Assembly (NCBI GenBank): GCA_900320085.1
Contig: ONRC01000023.1
Location: 1-37,230, forward strand
Reading direction: 5' to 3'
Length of the DNA stretch: 37,230 bases
Source: an uncultured Eubacteriales bacterium
GTDB lineage: Bacteria > Bacillota > Clostridia > Christensenellales > Aristaeellaceae
Made by a program: the position numbers and the translations under genes. Shown here piece after piece: positions 8,235 to 14,956 of the stretch (its first letter is position 1; every line of letters starts with the position of its first letter). The notes under the pieces were generated by a model. That model did not search any database. It saw only the letters and a list, made by a program, of their open reading frames with translations, and was not told where the DNA came from.

Positions 8235-10534
8235 GCGTCCGCCCGTTTCATCACCAACGTCCGCTGGTCAGCGTCGCGCTGGCCTATGGATTGGGGGTAG
8301 GAGCGGGCGTTTCGTTTGCGTGGCGTCCGGTGCTGTATGCGCTGGGCTTATGCGCCGCCGTACTGGCGTCAGTTTTTCTTCCAAAGCTGGGGAAAAAGCG
8401 GATCGTCGGAATCATGGCCTGTTTTCTGTTTCTCGGCGCGCTGCTGGGCGGCTGGAAAAGCCACCCCCTCCTCCCGCCGGAAGGAAAATGCCGGGTGACC
8501 GGCGTGCTGGCCTCCGACGTGACCCTGCGGGAAAACGACACGGCAGCCGCGTATCTGGAGCAGGCGACCGTTCAAACCGACGCGGGAGAATACAGTATTG
8601 GCAGGCTGTATTGGACCTACACCCCAGACAAGGAAAACCCTTTCCTGCCCCGGGAAGGCGACCGGATTGCTTTCGATACCACGCTGTATCATCCCCAAGG
8701 ACAGGTAAATCCTTATGGGTTCGACTTCCGTATGTACCTGCTTCAAAAGGGTATCCAGGCGGGTGTGTCAGGTGCGCGGGAAACGGAGATCATGGACCAT
8801 CCGGGCCGGGGCATTGCTTCTTTGCTCTACCAAGTCAAGCAAGCGCTGACAGACCGCGTGCGGCTGATTTTCGGAGAGGACAGCGCTCTGCCCGAAGCGC
8901 TGCTGCTGGGCCAGCGCGATCAATTGCCCGAGGAGACCACCCGTGGTTTTTCCGACGCCGGGGCGGCGCATCTGCTGGCAGTATCCGGGCTGCATGTTGG
9001 GCTGCTGGCGGGGCTCTTGTATGTGCCGCTGCGGCGGCGCGGCCCGAAAACACGGCTGTACATCTTCGGCGTGTTTTTGCTGTTGTACTGCGCGCTTCTG
9101 GATTTTTCCGCGCCGGTGGTGCGGGCCTCCCTGCTGATTCTCATCAGCGCCTGGCGGCGGGTGGTTCGCCGCGCGCCTGACCCGCTGACCGCGCTGTGCT
9201 CGGCGTTTCTGCTGATCCTGCTGGCGCGTCCCCTGGATTTGTTTTCGGCCAGCTTCCAGCTTTCCTTCTGCGCGGTGCTGGGCATCGTGGTGTTTGACGG
9301 CTTGTTTCAGCGTTTTCTTCATTTGCCGCAGGAGCAGTCCCTGCTGTCCGGCTGGACGGTGACGCTGTCCGCCACCATCGGGGTGATTCTGCCAACGATC
9401 CAGATCTTCCACCGTTTTTCTCTGATCGGCCCGCTGCTGACGCCGCCCGCCTGCGCATTCTTTTCCGTGCTGCTGCCGGTATATCTGCTGGTGACGGCCG
9501 TTGGTTGTGTGTGGCTGCCCGGCGGTTTGTTGCTGGCAAGGTTCGTGAACCCCGTCACCCGCGGACTGATCAGCGTGATTACCTGGCTGGGCAAGCTGCC
9601 TTTCGACTCTGTGCGCGTTCCCTTTCTGCCCTGGTACTGCGTGGCCGCCGTTGTGTTGGCGCTGACACTCGCCACCCGGTATATCGTTCTTGCGGGCAGG
9701 AAAAAGATCATCGCGTCTGCGCTGGCGCTGCTCGTTTCCTTTGGCATGTGGCGGCTGACGGTATGCCGGGACGTGCAGTTCGTCCAGCTTGCTATGGGCC
9801 AGGCGGATGCCGCCATCCTGATGGACGGTCCTGAAACCTGCTTGATCGACACAGGGGAATACGGCGGTGATGTGGCGTCGTATCTGCTGTCCACTGGCAG
9901 AAAAGCCGACCGCCTGATCCTGACCCACCTGCATACCGACCATTGCAAGGGCCTGGAGCAGCTTTTGAAAGAGGAAATCCCCATCGGGACGGTGTACCTG
10001 CCCGAAGGCGCGGAAGAACAGCTGATCGACAGTCAATGCCTGGCCCTGCTGGATGTGTTGACTGAACGCGGCATTCCCATTGAACATCTGGCCACGGGCG
10101 ATGAAATCCATCTCCCCCGCTCCACCCTCACGGTCACCTGGCCGGTGTCCGGTACGGTGGTGCCCGGCCAGGATGCCAACCGGTACTGCCTTGCATTGCT
10201 GGGCGACCTGGAAGGCGTGAAGCTGCTGACCTGCGCCGACATTGTGGGCGATTACGAAGCCTACGCCGCCCGGGACGCGGACATCCTGAAGGTACCTCAT
10301 CACGGCAGCAAGGACAGCACGGGCGCGGATTTCCTATCCGCCGTTTCTCCCCAAATCGCGCTGATCACCGCCAGCCGCCTGAGCAGCCGCCTGCCCAATC
10401 CGAACACTGTAAAACGCATTCGGAACGCAGGCGCGGCGATATACAGCACCGCCTTCACCGGCGCGGTCACCATCACCGCGAAGCAGGGGGAAGCGGCGAT
10501 CACAACGTTCTTGAACGAAAAGGAACAGCTATGA
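8231..10534 (+). CDS. comEC: DNA internalization competence protein ComEC/Rec2
   Basis: ComEC forms the membrane channel for single-stranded DNA during natural transformation. The start is the GTG at 8231, overlapping the upstream TGA as GTGA; the open frame runs back to 8048 inside the preceding gene and that part is rejected. The 767-residue product has an N-terminal two-helix and OB-like region, a Competence domain with the conserved DAGAAHLLAVSGLHVGLLAG segment and many membrane helices (about residues 225-500), and a C-terminal MBL domain with LTHLHTDHCKG and VPHHGSKDS. Length and domain order are normal for full ComEC. A ComEA-like HhH protein is encoded 4 kb away. comGA-type pilus genes are not in the window, so competence itself is unproven. 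Confidence 0.95.
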   Translation: MSVRPFHHQRPLVSVALAYGLGVGAGVSFAWRPVLYALGLCAAVLASVFLPKLGKKRIVGIMACFLFLGALLGGWKSHPLLPPEGKCRVTGVLASDVTLRENDTAAAYLEQATVQTDAGEYSIGRLYWTYTPDKENPFLPREGDRIAFDTTLYHPQGQVNPYGFDFRMYLLQKGIQAGVSGARETEIMDHPGRGIASLLYQVKQALTDRVRLIFGEDSALPEALLLGQRDQLPEETTRGFSDAGAAHLLAVSGLHVGLLAGLLYVPLRRRGPKTRLYIFGVFLLLYCALLDFSAPVVRASLLILISAWRRVVRRAPDPLTALCSAFLLILLARPLDLFSASFQLSFCAVLGIVVFDGLFQRFLHLPQEQSLLSGWTVTLSATIGVILPTIQIFHRFSLIGPLLTPPACAFFSVLLPVYLLVTAVGCVWLPGGLLLARFVNPVTRGLISVITWLGKLPFDSVRVPFLPWYCVAAVVLALTLATRYIVLAGRKKIIASALALLVSFGMWRLTVCRDVQFVQLAMGQADAAILMDGPETCLIDTGEYGGDVASYLLSTGRKADRLILTHLHTDHCKGLEQLLKEEIPIGTVYLPEGAEEQLIDSQCLALLDVLTERGIPIEHLATGDEIHLPRSTLTVTWPVSGTVVPGQDANRYCLALLGDLEGVKLLTCADIVGDYEAYAARDADILKVPHHGSKDSTGADFLSAVSPQIALITASRLSSRLPNPNTVKRIRNAGAAIYSTAFTGAVTITAKQGEAAITTFLNEKEQL

Positions 10535-11568
10535 ATCACACCGAGTTTTTCGCCGCCCTCAAGCAGGGGAATATCGGCGGGTGCTATCTGTTTGAGGGCG
10601 AAGAGGAATACACTAAGCACTCCGCCCTGAAGACGCTGCGGGAAAAGGTGGCCGGGGGCGACTTTGCCGCCATGAACGACACCCGGCTCATCGATCCAGC
10701 TCCCGACGCGCTGATTGCCGCCGCCGAAACGCTGCCGTTTATGAGCGACAGACGATTTATTGAGGTGCGGGACAGCGCCATGCTGTGCACCGGCAAGGCC
10801 AAGGAGTATGACGAGGACAGCGCGGTAAAGGAGCTGGACGCTTATCTGCCGCAAATGCCCGACACCACGGTGATCGTGTTTTTCGTGCATGGTAAGGCTG
10901 ATGGCCGGAAAAAGCTGTATCAGGTGCTCAAAAAGAAAGCAACCATCGTCGCCTTTGACCCGCTGGACGACCGGGAGCTGGCCCGCTGGATCGCCGCCAC
11001 GCTGAAAAAAGAGGGAAAGAAAATCAGCGCCGCCACCTGCCAGCGCATATGGTTTTCCGCCGGGCGGGATCTGACGCTGCTGGCCAACGAGCTGGGCAAG
11101 CTGGCCGCCTACGCGGGCAACCGGGAGGAAGTGACGGAGAGCGACGTGCAGGCCGTATGTGTGCAGTCCACGGAATACAAGGTCTATGATATGGCCGACA
11201 CCCTGCTCTCCGGCCAGGGACCAAAAGCCATGCGGATGCTGGAAGCGCTGCTGCGGGACGGGGAAGAACGGCTGATGCTCCTGTCCCTGCTGGGAAGGCA
11301 GTGCCGCCAGCTGTCTTACGCCAAAGCTATGGTCGCCTCCGGCTCCCAGGCGGGAGAAATCGCCGGAAAGATGGGGGTGCCGGGATTCGTGGTCCGTAAG
11401 CTGCTGGAAACAGCAAGAGCTTTCACGCAGCAGCAGTTAAACGAAATGGCGAAGCTGTGTCTGGAAACCGAGTACCTGGTCAAGTCGGGCCAGATGATGG
11501 ACGCGGGCAGCCTGGAAAAAGTGATGCTGCAAATTCTTTCCATGCGGGAGGCGAATCGCTATGGCTGA
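10531..11568 (+). CDS. holA: DNA polymerase III subunit delta
   Basis: The delta subunit opens the sliding clamp as part of the clamp loader. The 345-residue product matches in length and order: an N-terminal FFAALKQGNIGGCYLFEGEE block, an AAETLPFMSDRRFIEVRD strand-loop, DRELARWI before the middle domain, the LTLLANELGKLAAYAG helix typical of HolA, and a C-terminal helical collar domain. As usual for delta there is no functional P-loop. The start overlaps the comEC stop as ATGA. The comEC-holA order is common in Firmicutes. Confidence 0.93.
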   Translation: MNHTEFFAALKQGNIGGCYLFEGEEEYTKHSALKTLREKVAGGDFAAMNDTRLIDPAPDALIAAAETLPFMSDRRFIEVRDSAMLCTGKAKEYDEDSAVKELDAYLPQMPDTTVIVFFVHGKADGRKKLYQVLKKKATIVAFDPLDDRELARWIAATLKKEGKKISAATCQRIWFSAGRDLTLLANELGKLAAYAGNREEVTESDVQAVCVQSTEYKVYDMADTLLSGQGPKAMRMLEALLRDGEERLMLLSLLGRQCRQLSYAKAMVASGSQAGEIAGKMGVPGFVVRKLLETARAFTQQQLNEMAKLCLETEYLVKSGQMMDAGSLEKVMLQILSMREANRYG

Positions 11569-12274
11569 TATGAAGGATCTGCTGCTCGGCGCGGGCGTGC
11601 CCGTCGCACCGGACAGGATCGATGCGTTGAACGTGTATCATGATCTGCTGATCGAATGGAACATGCGCATGGACTTAACCAGCGTGCCCGACACAGAAAT
11701 CGCCCGGCGGCATTTTCTGGATTCGCTGCTGCCGCTGACGAAAACTGAATTCTTTCCGGAGGGGCTGCGGCTCATTGACGTGGGCACCGGCGCGGGCTTT
11801 CCCGGCCTGGCGCTGGCAATTGCGCGGCCGGATTTTACTGTAACGCTGCTGGAAGCCCAGGGCAAACGCTGCCAATTTTTACGGGCCGTAAGCGAAGAAC
11901 TGAAATTGGAAAACGTGACGGTCATTCAGGATCGCGCGGAAGTCTTAGGACATACAGAAAACCACCGGGAAGCCTATGACCGTGCCGTGGCCCGCGCCGT
12001 GGCGCCGCTGAACGTGCTGTGCGAATACCTGCTGCCCTTTGTGCGCGTCGGCGGATACGCGCTATGCTGGAAGGGGCCCAACGTCACGGAAGAAATGGAG
12101 GACGGCATCGCCGCCGCCGAAAAGCTGGGCGGCGCGCTGGAAGCGCCCGTGGCCCTTGCCTGGGAAAACGAAAACCATCTGCTCTCCCCCATCCGAAAAA
12201 TCGAAACAACCCTTCCCCAATATCCCCGCAAAAATGGCATTCCCGCCAAGCGTCCGCTGAAAAAAGACAAATAA
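11561..12274 (+). CDS. rsmG: 16S rRNA (guanine527-N7)-methyltransferase
   Basis: RsmG (GidB) methylates G527 of 16S rRNA using S-adenosylmethionine. The 237-residue product has the family marks NMRMDLTSV, HFLDSL, the SAM-binding loop DVGTGAGFPGL, the LLEAQGKRCQFL block, RAVARAVAPL and the C-terminal PQYPRKNGIPAKRPL. It overlaps holA by eight bases and is the last gene before a clear intrinsic terminator. In many Firmicutes rsmG is followed by noc/parA/parB near the origin; here a ParB-like gene does follow, but after a 690-base gap. Confidence 0.96.
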   Translation: MADMKDLLLGAGVPVAPDRIDALNVYHDLLIEWNMRMDLTSVPDTEIARRHFLDSLLPLTKTEFFPEGLRLIDVGTGAGFPGLALAIARPDFTVTLLEAQGKRCQFLRAVSEELKLENVTVIQDRAEVLGHTENHREAYDRAVARAVAPLNVLCEYLLPFVRVGGYALCWKGPNVTEEMEDGIAAAEKLGGALEAPVALAWENENHLLSPIRKIETTLPQYPRKNGIPAKRPLKKDK

Positions 12275-12325
12275 CGGCAGCGCCTTTCCCGCTTCCTGCC
12301 GATTGCTGTCATACGTTTCCCCACC

Positions 12326-12356
12326 CCTCCGCCTGTTATCAGGCAGGAGGTTTTTT
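12326..12356 (+). terminator. intrinsic terminator after rsmG
   Basis: CCTCC-GCCTG pairs with CAGGC-A-GGAGG (one bulged A) around a TTAT loop, followed by six T at 12351-12356. It lies 52 bases after the rsmG stop. Confidence 0.9.
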
Positions 12357-12384
12357 GTTTGCAAAGAAAAATAAAAGGAAGCGC

Positions 12385-12878
12385 TGGTTTGGGGGACTTA
12401 AAGGACACTTTAAATGGCAAACCAATCCGCAATCATCTTACCGGAATCCCAGCAGGAAGCGAGGGCCTCTGCGGCCCTCGTGCACCTGCACCAAAGGCCT
12501 TCGGCCTCTGGACTCCAATAGCGGAATTAGCATACAGGTGGTATCCAAGTTGGTTCCCGCATAAGCGGGAAGGAACGCGGAAGCCTGGCATGGCTGCGTT
12601 TGGTTTCTGGCCCGGCGGCGAAGCCGCCAACCCGGATGCGTTGCATCCGGGGAAAGCCTGGGAACAATCCGCAGGGGAAAGTTTACTTTCCCCCTCGGAT
12701 TTTCCCTGGCTTTCTTGGGCCAGAAGCCCACAAACTTTTCGTAGCCCCAGCGCCGCTGGCGGACGTTGCTGGTTTTTCCTAAACGAGTCTGATCGCCCTA
12801 AAGAGGTCCAGGAGCAAAGCTCCTGGCGCAGGTCTGGGGGCGCGGAGCCCCCAGCGTAACCCTCCCGTTGGAGTTACG
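12385..12878. repeat. array of about twelve consecutive stem-loops, non-coding
   Basis: Nearly every stretch of this 494-base segment can pair with its neighbour. Hairpins seen: 12385-12424, 12460-12480, 12491-12511, 12554-12571, 12614-12628, 12631-12651, 12652-12714 (long, with several small interruptions), 12716-12730, 12747-12759, 12808-12826, 12834-12854 and 12855-12878. Arms are mostly 5-8 bp with 3-5 base loops such as GAA, TTC, GTT, AAA and TTTA; the arm sequences differ from one hairpin to the next. Open frames crossing it have no ribosome binding site and simply reflect the palindromes. It could be a composite interspersed repeat or a structured RNA; neither a promoter nor a T-run for it is evident. 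The remaining bases up to the ParB-like gene show nothing definite. Confidence 0.8.
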
Positions 12879-12964
12879 TCAAGTTCATTCATAAAGCGTT
12901 ATTGATTTTAAGTATCTTTTGCATCATCAACCGTTACAACGAATTCTGATCCGGAGGAACACCC

Positions 12965-13768
12965 ATGAGCGTTTTGCAGGAAATACAGCCAAGCTACCGG
13001 GCGGTGTATTATGTGCCGATCTCCCGGATTCAGCCGCGTTCCGCCCCGCCGCGGGAGAAGGCTGACGAACAAAAGCTGCTGGCGCTGGCAGCGTCCATTC
13101 GCCAATACGGGCTTTTGCAGCCCATCACCGTGCGGGTGACAGAGAACGGATACGAAATCGTGCTGGGGCAGCGGCGCTTTCAGGCGTGTGTGATACTGGG
13201 ATTTACCTATGTAGACGCATTCGTGCTGAACGCCGGCGAAAACGAAGCGGCACTGTATGCCTTAATGGAAAACACGTATCAGGCGCCCCTGCATTATCTC
13301 GATGAGGCGGAAGCCTACGGGGCTTTGCAAGCAAGCGGAACACCGGTAGACGTCATTGCCCGCCAGTCCGGGGAAAGCGCGGAAGCAATCGAAAAAAAGC
13401 TGAGGCTGCTTGCGATGCCTCAGGAAGTCCAACAGTTTCTCCGGGCATCCGGCCTGAGCGAACGCCACGCCCGGGCCCTGCTGCCTCTTTCGGATACAGA
13501 ACAACAACTGCGCATCGCCCGCCAGGCCGCGCGGCTGCGCTTGTCCCCACGGGAAACGGAAGCGCTGGTGGAAAAAGAAAACGCCGGGGACAGTTCCGGC
13601 CAACCCCGGCGCAAAGTGATTTCCATGGTGTGGGAACCGCGGCTGTACCTCAATGCCCTGAATACCATCATCCGCAAAATGCGCGACGCTGGGCTGGACG
13701 CCATTGCCGAGCAGCGCGAGGACGACGCCTGCATCACCCTTAACCTGAAAATCCGCAAGACAAAATGA
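12965..13768 (+). CDS. divergent ParB/Noc-family DNA-binding protein
   Basis: The start follows GGAGG at 7-base spacing and gives 267 residues. The ParB layout is clear: VYYVPISRIQPR then LLALAASIRQYGLLQPITVR, a box I (GQRRFQACVILGF), a box II (ALMENTYQAPLHYLDEAEAY), a helix-turn-helix region and GLSERHARALLPLSDTEQQL, LSPRETEALVEK, then a basic C-terminal domain. Both CTP-pocket boxes differ from the family: GERRxRA is GQRRFQA and ENxQR is ENTYQ. Its place after rsmG matches noc in Bacillus, but there is no ParA gene next to it and no clear N-terminal amphipathic membrane helix. It may be a Noc relative or a repurposed ParB. Function is not certain. Confidence 0.88.
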   Translation: MSVLQEIQPSYRAVYYVPISRIQPRSAPPREKADEQKLLALAASIRQYGLLQPITVRVTENGYEIVLGQRRFQACVILGFTYVDAFVLNAGENEAALYALMENTYQAPLHYLDEAEAYGALQASGTPVDVIARQSGESAEAIEKKLRLLAMPQEVQQFLRASGLSERHARALLPLSDTEQQLRIARQAARLRLSPRETEALVEKENAGDSSGQPRRKVISMVWEPRLYLNALNTIIRKMRDAGLDAIAEQREDDACITLNLKIRKTK

Positions 13769-13785
13769 GCTTGCGGATTCCTTTT
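13751..13785 (+). terminator. intrinsic terminator at the end of the ParB-like gene
   Basis: ATCCGCAAG (13751-13759) pairs perfectly with CTTGCGGAT (13770-13778) around a 10-base loop, followed by TCCTTTTTCT. The stop codon (13766-13768) lies in the loop, and the 3' arm contains the -35 box of the next promoter. Confidence 0.8.
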
Positions 13786-13799
13786 TCTCCTGCTATAAT
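13771..13799 (+). promoter_or_regulatory. promoter of the Nudix hydrolase gene
   Basis: -35 TTGCGG (13771-13776), 17-base spacer ending in TGC (extended -10), consensus -10 TATAAT (13794-13799). The start codon is 32 bases further on. Confidence 0.85.
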
Positions 13800-13830
13800 C
13801 GATGCGAATACAGGAAGAAGGGGATGCACC

Positions 13831-14409
13831 ATGAGCCTTGACATATTGCAGGCGCTGACGGCCTACCGCCCGTGGAATGAGCAGGAGGAGAGGGACAGGA
13901 GCATCATGCTGTCCGCCCTGTCCGCGACGCCCGATCCTTTTACCCGCGAAAATGAAGTGATGCACTTTACGGCGTCCTCCTGGATCGTAAACCGAGATGG
14001 AACGAAGGTACTGATGGCCTATCACAACCTGTATAATGCCTGGGCCTGGACGGGCGGCCATGCTGATGGGGACAGGGATTTGCTGGCCGTGGCTCTTCGG
14101 GAAGCGCGGGAGGAAACGGGGATTCACGCCCGGCCCGTGACGGAAAGCATCTTTTCCCTCGAAACCCTTACCGTGGACGGCCACGAAAAGCGGGGCCGGT
14201 ACGTGCCCAGCCACCTGCACCTGAATGTGACGTACCTCCTGGAGGCAGACGAAAACGAATCCATCCGCGCCAAAGCGGACGAAAATGCCGCCGTGCGCTG
14301 GTTCACCCTGGCGGACGCCCTGACGAACTGCTCCGAGCCCTGGATGGTGAAGCGGGTGTACGGCAAGCTGAATCAAAAGCTGAGAGCATTCGCTTCCTCC
14401 GGCTGCTGA
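13831..14409 (+). CDS. Nudix hydrolase
   Basis: Nudix enzymes hydrolyse nucleoside diphosphates linked to another moiety. The start at 13831 follows AAGGGG and lies downstream of the promoter; the longer frame from 13765 would start upstream of the -10 box. The 192-residue protein carries the Nudix box GGHADGDRDLLAVALREAREETGI in two joined parts: the catalytic REAREETG half is intact, while the first Glu of Gx5E is replaced by Arg. The preceding ASSWIVNRDGTKVLM and AWAWTGGHADGD pattern is common in uncharacterised Clostridia Nudix proteins. The substrate cannot be assigned. Confidence 0.9.
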   Translation: MSLDILQALTAYRPWNEQEERDRSIMLSALSATPDPFTRENEVMHFTASSWIVNRDGTKVLMAYHNLYNAWAWTGGHADGDRDLLAVALREAREETGIHARPVTESIFSLETLTVDGHEKRGRYVPSHLHLNVTYLLEADENESIRAKADENAAVRWFTLADALTNCSEPWMVKRVYGKLNQKLRAFASSGC

Positions 14410-14455
14410 TACTACTTATATAGATGCACTCGGAGTATTTCGCACAGAATCATAA

Positions 14456-14531
14456 ACCCCCCATTCGCTTTTCTCGGAAGGGGGTCTGGGGGAAACCGTT
14501 CTTTGGGCTCCAAAGAGCGGTTTCCCCCAGA
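14456..14531 (-). repeat. intergenic hairpin repeat, copy 2
   Basis: The core hairpin pairs 14486-14506 with 14510-14530: 21 base pairs, one of them a G-U wobble, around a three-base GCT loop. A preceding CCCCCC...GGGGG pair (14456-14484) brackets a CTTTTCTCGG segment. It is a diverged copy of 3229-3300 in the same orientation. The hairpin begins 3 bases beyond the stop of the ComEA-like minus-strand gene, between convergent genes. There is no T-run on either side. The 46 bases from the Nudix stop to this element show nothing further. Confidence 0.88.
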
Positions 14532-14533
14532 AA

Positions 14534-14950
14534 CTAATAAGTACGAGTCTCCAGCAAGGGACAGAAAAAATATTCTTTCAGAGCGTCGAAGCGTTTGTCC
14601 CCGATGCCGGACACATCCTTCAGCTCTTCCAGAAAATGATAGCCACCCAGCTCTTCCCGCAGGGCCAGGATGCGCCGGGCCATTTCAGGGCCGACGCCGG
14701 GGACGGAGCACAGCTCAGCTTCGGTGGCGGTATTGATATTGATTCGGCTTTCATTCTCCTGACGAAAAGCACGGGACGTTTCCACCAGGGAAGCGGAAAG
14801 CCGCGCGTTTTCCCGTCGGAAGGAAAGGGCGTATTCCACGCCTTGAAACAGCAGTATCCCCACACAAAGTGCAAACGCGCACACAACAATCAGGCGCGCC
14901 GCAGAAAAACGGCGCGCCTGTTTCTGTTTTGTTTTAGGCTGGCGCGGCAC
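14534..14950 (-). CDS. ComEA-like membrane-anchored helix-hairpin-helix protein
   Basis: The 138-residue product starts at a GTG 6 bases after the stop of the SdrD-B-like gene, with AAAGG about 11 bases upstream. A basic N-terminus is followed by one membrane helix (LIVVCAFALCVGILLFQGV, about residues 20-38), a short helical stalk and a C-terminal (HhH)2 domain: ININTATEAELCSVPGVGPE, ARRILALREELGGYHFLEEL and DVSGIGDKRFDALKEYF. This is the ComEA pattern of double-stranded DNA binding outside the membrane. ComEA usually sits beside comEC; here it is 4 kb away on the other strand, but both remain in one neighbourhood. A general HhH protein is the alternative. Confidence 0.85.
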   Translation of the reverse strand: MPRQPKTKQKQARRFSAARLIVVCAFALCVGILLFQGVEYALSFRRENARLSASLVETSRAFRQENESRININTATEAELCSVPGVGPEMARRILALREELGGYHFLEELKDVSGIGDKRFDALKEYFFCPLLETRTY

Positions 14951-14956
14951 CCCTGC

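Noticed and set aside
8768..10303. 511-codon minus-strand frame opposite comEC
   Set aside because: Antisense shadow rich in Gln/Arg/Pro, no ribosome binding site, while comEC is unmistakable.
12359..12859. Open frames of 60-166 codons across the stem-loop array
   Set aside because: No ribosome binding sites; the frames on both strands are by-products of palindromic GC-rich hairpins.
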